A stretch of 64,000 nucleotides of DNA from Candidatus Poribacteria bacterium (GTDB lineage: Bacteria; Poribacteria; WGA-4E; WGA-3G). The stretch covers positions 1 to 64,000 of the forward strand of contig JAAXHL010000124.1 of the NCBI GenBank assembly GCA_012270865.1, in the 5' to 3' direction. A program made the position numbers and the translations under genes. Positions within the stretch are counted from its first letter, which is position 1. Each line of letters opens with the position of its first letter. Below the pieces are notes generated by a model that searched no databases, was not told the DNA's origin, and saw only the letters and a list, made by a program, of their open reading frames with translations. Shown in pieces: positions 8,284-16,236 of this stretch.

Positions 8284-9234
8284 TTAATATTCAGCAGGTC
8301 TGGCAATACCACTATAAATTGATCGCATTAGTTTGCCTAAGAGAATTCTGTCCTCAGTATTCCGTATATAAGTAAATTTGAATCCTTTTTCTTTTTCGTC
8401 CCACTTATTTTCAATAATCATAATATGCTTGCTACCAGAGAAGGTAGTTTCAATAAAAGTCACCGAATTGTCATCTTTGACTAATTCTACTTCCGTTGAA
8501 CCAGCGTTTCCGGAAAAAATAGCACTGTCAGAACCAGTAATTGTGTATTGTAATTCGCCGTTGCGCAAGTCCTTAGCATCTTCGTTTGCAAGAAGCTTCC
8601 CGCTCGCGAGATCAAAATTTTTGTAGTTTCCTTTTCGGGCATAGATGATAAAAGTCCTTGTTCTCGGAAGGGGTGGACTGCTCCCGCCCGATGCCTTTGA
8701 AATTTGATATTGTCCTGCTGGTTTAGCTATCCCGCTATAGACAGATCTGAGAGTCTGCTGCAATAGTCCCATATCCCCAGTGTTTCGTGTATAGGTAAAT
8801 TTGAATCCCTTTTCTTTTTCATCCCATTTATCTTCAACAATCATAACGTGCTTGTTTCCAGAGGAGGTGGTTTCAATAAAAGTTACTGCTTGACCATCTC
8901 TAACTAATTCAACATCTGATATACCAGTGTTGGCTGAAAGAATTGCCTTATTGGGACCTGTGATTATAAATAGTAGTTCGCCTTTGCGAAAATCCTTAGC
9001 CTCTTCGTTTTTCACAAGCTTCCCACTAACGGGATCGAAAGCTTTGAAATTTCCCTGTTTGGCATAAATGAGAAATGTTTTTGTTCTGTCAAGGGAAGGA
9101 GTCTCTCGGTTTTCACTGTGCGTCTGTGCGATCAATTTCGGAGTTGTAAAAATTAGAAAAAGAATTATTGTGCCAAAAATACTTATCCAATATCTTGATA
9201 TTCGTGTTATACGGATTAGGGTTTGCTCCATCAT
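8284..9234 (-). CDS. Exported protein made of two near-identical tandem domains
   Basis: About 316 aa from ATG 9234 (AAGGAG 6 nt upstream), function not recognised. An N-terminal hydrophobic segment (WISIFGTIILFLIFTTPKLIAQ) looks like a signal peptide or anchor. Two copies of a ~125-residue unit follow, each with a TKTFLIYAKQGNFK-like start, SGKL..NE.AKD.R.GEL, VTFIETT.SG.KH.MI.E, KWDEKEKGFKFTY and a RS.YSGIA.PA end. The copies are very similar, which implies a recent duplication within the gene. An in-frame upstream start (9345) lacks an RBS and would precede the signal segment. Confidence 0.7.
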   Translation of the reverse strand: MMEQTLIRITRISRYWISIFGTIILFLIFTTPKLIAQTHSENRETPSLDRTKTFLIYAKQGNFKAFDPVSGKLVKNEEAKDFRKGELLFIITGPNKAILSANTGISDVELVRDGQAVTFIETTSSGNKHVMIVEDKWDEKEKGFKFTYTRNTGDMGLLQQTLRSVYSGIAKPAGQYQISKASGGSSPPLPRTRTFIIYARKGNYKNFDLASGKLLANEDAKDLRNGELQYTITGSDSAIFSGNAGSTEVELVKDDNSVTFIETTFSGSKHIMIIENKWDEKEKGFKFTYIRNTEDRILLGKLMRSIYSGIARPAEY

Positions 9235-9317
9235 CAAATCTCCTTGAAGTGTAACGTAAGGATTGTCACTTGTAAAAGGGCAGACACAGCGGCCTGCCCT
9301 ACAAGAAGTATATGAAT

Positions 9318-9929
9318 TTATTGTTCTGCCTTTAAGGCACCCCATGTCGTGGTGATTTTTCCACCGGGTTCAACAGGCGTAGTCGTCGGATCTCCGACAG
9401 TCTTGCGGAAATAGACATCGTCTTCAACGTCATTTGGACCTGCCCAGACCCAGTACGCTGTTGAGTCCGGATTGTTCAAGGTTTGGCGCATTGTGTCTGC
9501 CCCGAAACCCCAGATACCACTGCCGAACTGATCGAGTTGCGTCGCATTATCCCAGCTGCTATCGTCAAAATCAGGTTGTTCCCAACCGTCGTTCCGATCA
9601 GCAAGTGGGGTGCTGGCATCCGCCTTCCAAGTCTCATCAGAAGGGATATAGGTCCCGTCGTCAAGGATAACATCAAACAAGGCACCGCCACGTCCAGTAT
9701 CCCCGGGTTCCGCGTCATGGACGTAGACAGCGATAACAGCGTAACCGTCCGGCATGTCAAACTCAGTGATGGTGGCTTGTTGCCAGTTATTACCTTCAGC
9801 GACCTGTTCGCCGTTAATGAAGCCTACCCAGGAATTATCGCCATTGATACGGAGCGTTGCCGCCCAAGTACCTGAAGCGACTAAAGCAAAAACTAAAACC
9901 AAAATTGTGGGAATAAAAAACTTTTTCAT
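9318..9929 (-). CDS. Secreted beta-sandwich-like protein with C-terminal tag (copy 1)
   Basis: 203 aa. Signal peptide (1-23, ending SGTWA). The mature part is about 55-60% alike to the product of the next gene upstream: INGDNSWVGFINGEQVAEGN, YAVIAVYVHDAEPGDTGRGG, a DDSSWDNATQ segment, GSGIWGFGADTMRQTL and WVWAGPNDVEDDVYFRKT. The pattern is that of galactose-binding-like domains in secreted proteins, but no catalytic site is seen. It ends with PVEPGGKITTTWGALK, the tail shared with three other secreted proteins here. Start ATG 9929 with AAGGAG upstream. Confidence 0.8.
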   Translation of the reverse strand: MKKFFIPTILVLVFALVASGTWAATLRINGDNSWVGFINGEQVAEGNNWQQATITEFDMPDGYAVIAVYVHDAEPGDTGRGGALFDVILDDGTYIPSDETWKADASTPLADRNDGWEQPDFDDSSWDNATQLDQFGSGIWGFGADTMRQTLNNPDSTAYWVWAGPNDVEDDVYFRKTVGDPTTTPVEPGGKITTTWGALKAEQ

Positions 9930-9972
9930 TCGATTCGATTCTCCTTTTTTAGGTTATGATGATTGGGTGAGA

Positions 9973-10611
9973 TTACATCGCATCGTTTTTGATGCGTGCC
10001 CACGTAGTCGCGAGTTTGTCTTGCGGTTCGACGGGAAGCGTGCCGATAGTATATCGGAAATAGATGTCGTCTTCGACATCGTTGGGACCGCACCATACCC
10101 AGTTTGCCTCGCAATCCGGGTCTTTGAGAATCTCGCCCATTATTGCGGCACCGAATCCCCAAATACCGCCTCCGAATTTTTCGTAGATTTCGAGTTCATC
10201 TTCCCATTTGCTGTCGTCGAAATCGACCTCTTCCCAACCGTCATTCCGGTCATCGATAGGTTTACCGGTATCACACCGCCACCCTTCTTCGCCGGTCCCG
10301 ATGTAATCAGGCTTATCGTCAAGAATAATATCGGCGAGGAATCCACCTCTACCAGCGGCACCGGGTTCTGCGTCATGGACGTAAACAGCAATTAAAGCGA
10401 ACCCGTTGTCTAATTTAAATTCACTGACGGTCGGAGCTTGCCAGTTTCCGCTCTGTGCGACCTCCTCGCCGTTAACAAAAACAACCCAAGTATTATCACC
10501 ACTGACCCGCACTGTACCGTTTTTCGGGGCAGCATTTGTCGTATGTGGCAGAAATATGAGACTGCTTAAGAAGAACGCAAGTAACAAGGAGCCTATTGAT
10601 CGATCTTTCAT
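9973..10611 (-). CDS. Secreted beta-sandwich-like protein with C-terminal tag (copy 2)
   Basis: 212 aa from ATG 10611, preferred to 10623 because GGAGG lies 5 nt before it. Signal peptide 1-24 (ends TTNA). Paralogue of the product of 9318-9929 and 43 bp upstream of it: VSGDNTWVVFVNGEEVAQSG, ALIAVYVHDAEPGAAGRGG, DDSKWEDELE, GGGIWGFGAAIM and WVWCGPNDVEDDIYFRYT are shared. Ends PVEPQDKLATTWARIK. Likely a tandem duplication making two extracellular binding proteins; the ligand is unknown. Confidence 0.8.
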   Translation of the reverse strand: MKDRSIGSLLLAFFLSSLIFLPHTTNAAPKNGTVRVSGDNTWVVFVNGEEVAQSGNWQAPTVSEFKLDNGFALIAVYVHDAEPGAAGRGGFLADIILDDKPDYIGTGEEGWRCDTGKPIDDRNDGWEEVDFDDSKWEDELEIYEKFGGGIWGFGAAIMGEILKDPDCEANWVWCGPNDVEDDIYFRYTIGTLPVEPQDKLATTWARIKNDAM

Positions 10612-10745
10612 AAAAACCTCCATTTTTTAATTGACTTTGCAGTGTATTGTTGAAGATCACTGCATGTAGCCTGCCAACAGCGGCAGGCGGTTTTGAAGTA
10701 TGAACGTTATTGTTCGTATACCTTTCCTTTTCGTTTGGCGACACA

Positions 10746-11648
10746 TTAAAAATTTGATTCGAGTGCTAATTTTCCAGCGAGGTCCGCGACGAACTGATAA
10801 GCGACACGTCCAGACCGTCCGCTTGAGGATGCCTCCCACTCCAATGCTGCCCGGTGTAACGTCTCCGTCGGAACAGAGAGTCCCCGTTTTAACGCATAGT
10901 GCGAAACGATCTGTAAATAAGTATCCTGCGAAATCCGTTGGAAGGCGAGCCGTAGACCGAAACGATCGCTCAGCGACACCTTCTCCTCTGTCGCTTCACG
11001 TGGGTATAACTCATCTTCATCGTTTTGCGGATACCGGTTTTCTCGTACCTGCCGAGGCATCAGGTGCCGTCTGTTTGAGGTGGCATAGATGAGAACGTTG
11101 TCCGGACAAGCGGAGATTCCGCCTTCCAACATCGCTTTCAATTCTCGGTATTCGGGTTCATCTTCGTTGAATGCCAGATCGTCACAGAAGAGGATATAAC
11201 GTTCCGGACGTTCCCACAACACCTCGGCAACCTCCTGTAGATGTACGAGTCCTTCTTTGCCGATACCGATCAACCGAAGTCCTTTATCAGCATAACGCTC
11301 CAACATCGCTTTGACGAGCGAAGATTTTCCAGTACCGCGGTCCCCCCATAGTAACACGTGATTTGCAGGCAGCCCTTGTAAGAATTGTCGAGTGTTCCGG
11401 TCTAACGCAGCGGACTGCGAATTAATGCCGATGAGGTCGGTACTCTCCACGAGATGCGGGTGTTTCACAGGTACGAGATACCCCGTCCCGTTCTGCGCGC
11501 GCCACTGAAAAGCGATGTAGTCGTCAAGGCACTCGCCTTGCGTGTATCCGGCGCGAGCGTCTAAACGATTTAGCAAGTCGTCGGCTTTTTCAAGCAGTTG
11601 CCTAAAAAGTGGCACGATGCTTTCTGTCTCTCGGTTTTCTTTCGACAT
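10746..11648 (-). CDS. DUF815-family AAA+ ATPase
   Basis: 300 aa. P-loop GDRGTGKSS (102-110), Walker B YILFCDDLAF (151-160), sensor region NVLIYATSNRRHLMPR and the C-terminal lid region. The order and spacing, including GINSQSAALDRNTRQFLQG before the P-loop, match the DUF815 family (COG2607), a predicted cytoplasmic AAA+ protein of unknown role. It stands alone between secreted-protein genes on one side and two small membrane-protein genes on the other. Confidence 0.88.
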   Translation of the reverse strand: MSKENRETESIVPLFRQLLEKADDLLNRLDARAGYTQGECLDDYIAFQWRAQNGTGYLVPVKHPHLVESTDLIGINSQSAALDRNTRQFLQGLPANHVLLWGDRGTGKSSLVKAMLERYADKGLRLIGIGKEGLVHLQEVAEVLWERPERYILFCDDLAFNEDEPEYRELKAMLEGGISACPDNVLIYATSNRRHLMPRQVRENRYPQNDEDELYPREATEEKVSLSDRFGLRLAFQRISQDTYLQIVSHYALKRGLSVPTETLHRAALEWEASSSGRSGRVAYQFVADLAGKLALESNF

Positions 11649-11706
11649 AGGTTTAATTCAATTCGTTCCAGTTTTCTGTAGTGGATTTATGTATACCGTC
11701 GTTTAT

Positions 11707-11901
11707 CTATTTTTCGGAGGTACCGAGAACCCGTTTCAGCCATGCTTCAAGTTCACTGTCGCTGGAGATTTCTTTCACCGACCAAGTGATGCCCCATCTG
11801 ATACCCCATGCGATGCCAACAGCAAGCATGACTGTCGCAAAGATGGCACCTGATGCATACAAAAGGAATAGGATTACGAGTCCACCTAAACTTGAGGTCA
11901 T
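11707..11901 (-). CDS. Small membrane protein, paralogue of the next gene upstream
   Basis: 64 aa with one or two membrane passes (about 7-36, LVILFLLYASGAIFATVMLA) and an amphipathic end (DSELEAWLKRVLGTSEK). GIAWGIRWG..W and E.WL..VL..SE are shared with the protein encoded at 11951-12158. Function unknown; GAGTTAAC-type weak RBS before ATG 11901. Confidence 0.65.
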   Translation of the reverse strand: MTSSLGGLVILFLLYASGAIFATVMLAVGIAWGIRWGITWSVKEISSDSELEAWLKRVLGTSEK

Positions 11902-11950
11902 TGTTAACTCCTTATATTATTCTCTGACTCCCTATTAATGAGATATATTA

Positions 11951-12158
11951 CTACGGGTCCGATCTTTCAGAAGCGTTTAGAACCTGTTTCAACCATTTCT
12001 CAAATTCGGGATCGGTGTAAATAATTTTCAACAGCCATCTGCCGCCCCACCTGAGACCTAATGCGATGCCGATACCAATCATGACTGCCCCGAGCATAGC
12101 CGCTATTGGATATATCAATATCAGGAATATGAGCTCCAAAAAAACCGATTCCCATCAT
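11951..12158 (-). pseudogene. Small membrane protein gene, apparently frameshifted in a T7 run
   Basis: The frame 11951-12139 (62 aa from a TTG) encodes a paralogue of the product of 11707-11901: YPIAAMLGAVMIGIGIALG, RWGGRWLLK, EFEKWLKQVL. TTG has no RBS. A well-placed GGAGGG precedes ATGATG at 12158, and that frame joins the paralogue-like frame if one T is removed from the run of seven T (minus strand, near 12140). It is either a true frameshift, slippage, or a sequencing indel. Confidence 0.55.
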
Positions 12159-12239
12159 AGTTCCCTCCGTTACGTAATTGTGAGATTCTCAGTGAACATA
12201 AGACTTACGCGTCCAGCCTTCCAGCCTTCCAGCCATCGC

Positions 12240-13043
12240 CTATGGAGTAGCTTTCTTCAGTTGTCCCCACGTTAGTGTTAGTTTATCTATCGGATCAACG
12301 GCGAGCGGCTCGCCGAAGATCAAAGTACCGAGATTCGCGGAGTCATCTGGGTTTAGACCGTGCCAGTTCATGAACACCAGTTCTGCTCTCTTCTCAGGGT
12401 TATCCGTGCCTTCCTCGTATCCGGGCGTAAACCCGATTTCGGTACCCTCCTCGATTTTCGGGTCCGTGAGCCATTCAAACGGCATCGCCACCTCGTAAAC
12501 CATACCACCTTCGCCCAATTCAGGTGTCGGCAAGACCGCGATATCGGACCTTGGAAGATCGGGGTCTTCGACACCACTGAAATCGGTGACAAGTGCTTTT
12601 TCGTTGATATACGCGAAATTCGGTTTGCTTACAGGTTGTCCGACACCTGCCTTCTCCCAATCAATATACAAAAAGATTGTGTCGCCTGTCCAAGGTTGTC
12701 CAGCATTCGCCGAGGGTGCGAAAATGTCGTCGCGCACGGCTGCTGCGAAATAGAAGGTCTCCGCATCATACATCGTCGACCAGGTCATAGTGAGGTCATC
12801 TTTTCCCTCCCACGAGCCTTTTCCACGCAGCAGTTCCCGTTCCGAGTCGAACGCGACCCAAACCGCGTACTTCCAATCGTCAAGCTTCCCGTCAATCTTC
12901 GGCGCATTTGGGATGAATCCCGCAATTGATTCTCCGTATTCCAATCCAAACGCATCGGTGTTGTCCTCTGGCAAGAAGTCCGCATTCACTGCAAAGACGA
13001 ACACGATCCCAAAGAGGATAGATAAAATTATCGTTTTCATCAT
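12240..13043 (-). CDS. Secreted CBM9-like carbohydrate-binding protein with C-terminal tag
   Basis: 267 aa. Signal peptide (1-21, ends VNA). The family 9 carbohydrate-binding-module pattern begins APKIDGKLDDWKYAVWVAFD (about 48-67), continues DAETFYFAAAVRDDIFAP and GDTIFLYIDWEK, and closes with GTEIGFTPGYEEG and ELVFMNWHGLN. CBM9-type domains bind free sugars or cytochrome-linked ligands outside the cell; no catalytic domain is attached. It ends LAVDPIDKLTLTWGQLKK, the tail shared with the LamG and beta-sandwich proteins. Start ATG 13043 or 13040, with AGGAGAC upstream. Confidence 0.85.
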   Translation of the reverse strand: MMKTIILSILFGIVFVFAVNADFLPEDNTDAFGLEYGESIAGFIPNAPKIDGKLDDWKYAVWVAFDSERELLRGKGSWEGKDDLTMTWSTMYDAETFYFAAAVRDDIFAPSANAGQPWTGDTIFLYIDWEKAGVGQPVSKPNFAYINEKALVTDFSGVEDPDLPRSDIAVLPTPELGEGGMVYEVAMPFEWLTDPKIEEGTEIGFTPGYEEGTDNPEKRAELVFMNWHGLNPDDSANLGTLIFGEPLAVDPIDKLTLTWGQLKKATP

Positions 13044-13076
13044 TTTTTGTCTCCTGATGGTGTTTGGTTGTTAGCA

Positions 13077-13778
13077 CTATTCTAATTTTCTGACCGGTTC
13101 TAAGTTTAGTAACCCAGACACATCTTCAAGAATCGCGTAAACATCGTAATCTTCAAAAGCCGTTTGTGGCGTGACACCGGACAGGACAGCAATAAAGTCG
13201 GTATCGGCGCGTTGCGCGGTTTTCGCATCGGTCAGGCTATCGCCAACATAGAGACAGTTTTCGCGGACGCAATTCAACCTCTCCAGTGCCATCAGCAAAC
13301 CCGTCGGGTTCGGTTTATGTTCCGATACATCTTCGGCACCGATGACGACTTCAAACGCGTCTAACAGGTGCTCACGTTTGAGTACCGTTTCAATACGGTA
13401 ACGATATTTCAGTGAAAAAATACCGAGTCGGATACCGAAGTCCCGCAACACTGCGATTGTCTCAGGAACGATGTCAAAGAGTTGCGTGTTATCCGCCATT
13501 ATTTCATCAGCGCGTTCAACGAACAGTCGTGTGAATTCTTCCGTATATCGCGAGTATTCTTTTCCACCTAACATCACCAGGGCATCGTGCAGTGTTAGAC
13601 CGATTGTTTGCCGAATTGCGGCATCGTCAGCGAGCGGCAAACCGAGTCTGCCGAATGCGAAGTTGAAACACGCAATTACACCACGCGAAGAATCAGCGAG
13701 CGTATAGTCAAAGTCGAAGACGATGGCTTGAACAGGTGGTTTCGGTTGACCCAAAAATTCAGTTGTGAGATTTGGCAT
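13077..13778 (-). CDS. HAD-superfamily hydrolase, phosphoglycolate-phosphatase-like
   Basis: 233 aa cytoplasmic phosphatase. Motif I is FDFDYTLAD (21-29) with nucleophile Asp22 and Asp24. An alpha-helical cap (about 35-100) follows, then motif II LGIFSLKYR, the motif III lysine in EHKPNP and motif IV VGDSLTDAKTAQRA. The cap type and GLLMALE..NC...NCLYVGDS resemble Gph/PpaX phosphatases, but the substrate cannot be fixed from sequence. It ends 33 bp before the CBM9 gene and starts 30 bp after the PhyH gene. Confidence 0.88.
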   Translation of the reverse strand: MPNLTTEFLGQPKPPVQAIVFDFDYTLADSSRGVIACFNFAFGRLGLPLADDAAIRQTIGLTLHDALVMLGGKEYSRYTEEFTRLFVERADEIMADNTQLFDIVPETIAVLRDFGIRLGIFSLKYRYRIETVLKREHLLDAFEVVIGAEDVSEHKPNPTGLLMALERLNCVRENCLYVGDSLTDAKTAQRADTDFIAVLSGVTPQTAFEDYDVYAILEDVSGLLNLEPVRKLE

Positions 13779-13808
13779 GTCTATATCTGCGTCTACCTCA
13801 GTTTTCTG

Positions 13809-14594
13809 CTACGCTGCATTAAATAAAGATGGGAAATGGCGGTACGGGTCGGCAGGTTCACGGAAAAGGATCCTCTGACGCTCCGTCAATTCTATCCCCT
13901 CTGGTATAGCCACGCGCCGCGAAGTCCACGCGATGTGTGAGACGCAGTATTTATAGAGCAGTGATCTCCGCTGATGTTTACCGTTCCACGCTGCTGTGCC
14001 ATGCGTCAACGCCTCGGTAAAGAGGATCGCTGAACCGGCAGGCGCGTTTGGAATGACGACACAAGACGAGTCTTCGGGTGCTGCAGCTATCTGTTGTGGC
14101 AGCTTATAATTGCTTTTGTGGCTGCCCGGAATGCAGCAGAATCCACCCTGTTCTGGTCCCGTATCGGCAAGGTTCCAGGTCACAACGACGAATCCGTTGT
14201 GAATCTCATTGTTACGAAAAGAGTAATATTCTCCGGGTTGCGTTTTTGCTGTCGGTGAAGTCGCACCGTAATCGGCGTGCAACCCACCCCTCGGCATACC
14301 TTCCTCCATATACATGCCGTAAATCCGATCCAGACGAAAGCAGTCCCCTAACCGAAATTGGAGTATCGACATAATCTTCGGATGGTCGAGTAGATCGCAA
14401 AACGGTTTCCCCCACTGCAGGAAGCCGGAACCATCGGGTGCACTCCCAAATCTTTGAACCTTCCCCGGAGTCGGCAGCTGCTGTTCGTCAATGTGTCCGT
14501 TGAGTGCCGCGAGTTCTTCCGCGTTCAAGACATTTTCGATGACCAAGTAGCCTTGTACATCAAAGAGGTACTGTTGCAACTGTAGATCGCTCAT
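13809..14594 (-). CDS. Phytanoyl-CoA dioxygenase (PhyH) family Fe(II)/2-oxoglutarate oxygenase
   Basis: 261 aa, one of three PhyH proteins in the window. Iron ligands are His106 and Asp108 (GLHADYG) and His198 (EALTHGT); Arg209 or 210 (HQRRSLLYKY) would hold 2-oxoglutarate. The double-stranded beta-helix core spans about 95-215, and PGSHKSNY is the usual strand marker. These enzymes hydroxylate or halogenate small molecules; the substrate is unknown. ATG 14594 with a GGAGAG RBS. A promoter-like pair lies upstream at 14664-14693. Confidence 0.9.
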   Translation of the reverse strand: MSDLQLQQYLFDVQGYLVIENVLNAEELAALNGHIDEQQLPTPGKVQRFGSAPDGSGFLQWGKPFCDLLDHPKIMSILQFRLGDCFRLDRIYGMYMEEGMPRGGLHADYGATSPTAKTQPGEYYSFRNNEIHNGFVVVTWNLADTGPEQGGFCCIPGSHKSNYKLPQQIAAAPEDSSCVVIPNAPAGSAILFTEALTHGTAAWNGKHQRRSLLYKYCVSHIAWTSRRVAIPEGIELTERQRILFREPADPYRHFPSLFNAA

Positions 14595-14663
14595 GCGTTG
14601 CTCTCCTATTGCCTATAAGTTTCAAACCTAACTGCAAGATTGGCTCAATAAGCGTTGATAATC

Positions 14664-14693
14664 AATTTATCACGCTCACGAGACTTTAGTCAA
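14664..14693 (-). promoter_or_regulatory. Putative promoter for the PhyH gene at 13809-14594
   Basis: Minus-strand TTGACT (14688-14693) and TAAATT (14664-14669), 18 nt apart, about 70 nt before the ATG. Confidence 0.5.
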
Positions 14694-14731
14694 GCAAATT
14701 TGCGTTTTCAGCAGAACCGTGGCGATAAGTG

Positions 14732-14761
14732 AAAAAAAAGAGGCGCGCTCGGAAAGCGCGC
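14732..14761 (-). terminator. Rho-independent terminator of the lipoprotein gene
   Basis: 7-bp stem GCGCGCT / AGCGCGC (14743-14749 and 14755-14761). On the minus strand it is followed by CTCTTTTTTTT. It lies 30 bp beyond the stop of the lipoprotein gene at 14790. Confidence 0.8.
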
Positions 14762-14789
14762 TTATGGAAAAAAATTAGACGATGAAGAC

Positions 14790-15566
14790 CTATTCGTTGA
14801 TGTAATCTGAACGTAACTCAAATGTATGCACCATCCAGCTGCCTGCACGGTTATCAAGTTCAGCTTCAACAGCCATTATATCTTCCAATTGCTCGTAAGC
14901 TGCAGCATCCGCCTGACTCGCAAATTCCAACTCAACAAGCCGGTGCGGGGATTCGCCGTAATAGTTGTCGTAAGAGGCTATCGCTTTTAGTTGTGACGGT
15001 TCGACGAGTGTTTCAGAAACCGAATCAACCCAGTCCAGATAGGCTTGTTTCCCACCCAGTGGGTAGTCAATCAGATAGACCCCTTTAACCATCCAATTGC
15101 CTTCCTCGCCTTTCGAGTAGTCGGAACGTTGGATGAATGTATGTACGGTTGTATCGCTTGAACGATTCGGAATTTCTTCGAGAACCGCAATAATCTCTGG
15201 ACGGTTCAGGTAGGTTGCCGCATCGAGAAAACTTTTGAATTCAAACTCAACAAGCCGGTTTGGACTCATTTCCGGGTCTTCATTGTCGTAAGACCTTATC
15301 CGGACAACCTCTTCTGGGGCTTGCAGCGTTGGTGCGATGGAGGCAACCCACGCAATATACGCATCCTTGCCACCCTCTGGGTAGTCGATGAACCAAACCA
15401 ATTTCACAGGCATCATTTCCATTGCCATCCCCGTCATTGTATCGTCCATAGTGGGCTCCGCTGGTGGCGTGGTATCGACAACCATATCTTGCATCCTTTC
15501 ACAACCAACGAGTGCCATGAATACGATGACTGCTAAGAAAAATAAGTTCCTTACTTTAAAGGTCAT
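14790..15566 (-). CDS. Lipoprotein with two tandem ferredoxin-like repeats
   Basis: 258 aa. Signal peptide with lipobox ALVGC (Cys22). After a Met/Thr-rich linker, two related ~95-residue units follow: LVWFIDYPEGGKDAYIAWV and VYLIDYPLGGKQAYLDWV, each followed by IRSYDN or IASYDN, then RLVEFEFKS or RLVELEFAS, an Ala-rich helix, and VHTFIQRSDY or VHTFELRSDY. The pattern suggests dimeric alpha/beta-barrel type folds, here fused as a tandem. The role is unknown; it is expected to be membrane-anchored in the periplasm. ATG 15566, RBS AGGAGA. Confidence 0.75.
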   Translation of the reverse strand: MTFKVRNLFFLAVIVFMALVGCERMQDMVVDTTPPAEPTMDDTMTGMAMEMMPVKLVWFIDYPEGGKDAYIAWVASIAPTLQAPEEVVRIRSYDNEDPEMSPNRLVEFEFKSFLDAATYLNRPEIIAVLEEIPNRSSDTTVHTFIQRSDYSKGEEGNWMVKGVYLIDYPLGGKQAYLDWVDSVSETLVEPSQLKAIASYDNYYGESPHRLVELEFASQADAAAYEQLEDIMAVEAELDNRAGSWMVHTFELRSDYINE

Positions 15567-15648
15567 GATTTAATCTCCTATAATAAAAATAAGTGAATGA
15601 ATCGTATCATAATTATTGGTATAATGTAACTACTATTTTAGAGTTCGG

Positions 15649-16191
15649 TTACGACTGCCAAATCGGTTCTGGAGACTGCGCTCGGAAATTCACTGTCCGA
15701 GCGAGAACGAATAGAAGGTCCGAAAGCCTGTTTAAACTCTGGATTATTTCTGGGTTGATCTCCGTTTCCTGTGCGAGATGAACGACACGGCGTTCACTGC
15801 GACGGCAGATGACGCGCGCGATATGTAAGATAGCACCGGCAGCACAGCCGCCGGGGAGTATGAAGTTTGTTAGTGGAGGCAGTTCCGCTGAAAGCGTATC
15901 TATCGTGGTTTCCATCTCTACCGTGAAATCCTGTGATATACGAAATTCGGCGGCTTTTGTATGTGTTTCAAGGGTCGCCAAATCCGCGCCAACTGCGAAG
16001 AGATGATTCTGGATTCGCACTATCAGTTCGGAGAGGTCTGGATCGTCAATAAGTACTTGTGCATAACCGATATAAGCGTTCAGTTCATCAACAGTACCAA
16101 TGGCTTCAATCCGCGGGGCATCTTTTCCGATCCTCGTCCCACCGTACAGCGCGGTCTCTCCAGTGTCACCAAATTTAGTGTAGATTTTCAT
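15649..16191 (-). CDS. Cob(I)yrinic acid a,c-diamide adenosyltransferase, PduO type
   Basis: 180 aa enzyme that moves the adenosyl group of ATP onto cob(I)alamin to make coenzyme B12. Family signatures: TKFGDTGETALYGG (5-18, ATP binding), GTVDELNAYIG (32-42) and the C-terminal helix PGGCAAGAILHIARVICRRSERRV containing the conserved R..ER. Length is typical of the MMAB/PduO group. It is divergent from the fuconate dehydratase gene. Start ATG 16191. Confidence 0.95.
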   Translation of the reverse strand: MKIYTKFGDTGETALYGGTRIGKDAPRIEAIGTVDELNAYIGYAQVLIDDPDLSELIVRIQNHLFAVGADLATLETHTKAAEFRISQDFTVEMETTIDTLSAELPPLTNFILPGGCAAGAILHIARVICRRSERRVVHLAQETEINPEIIQSLNRLSDLLFVLARTVNFRAQSPEPIWQS

Positions 16192-16236
16192 ATCAATTCA
16201 TTATATACTTTGTGGAAAAAGGAGTCAAGTTAAGTT

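Noticed and set aside
12200-12220. Third MITE copy (AGACTTACGCG)
   Set aside because: Only one end is similar and no inverted partner or target duplication was found.
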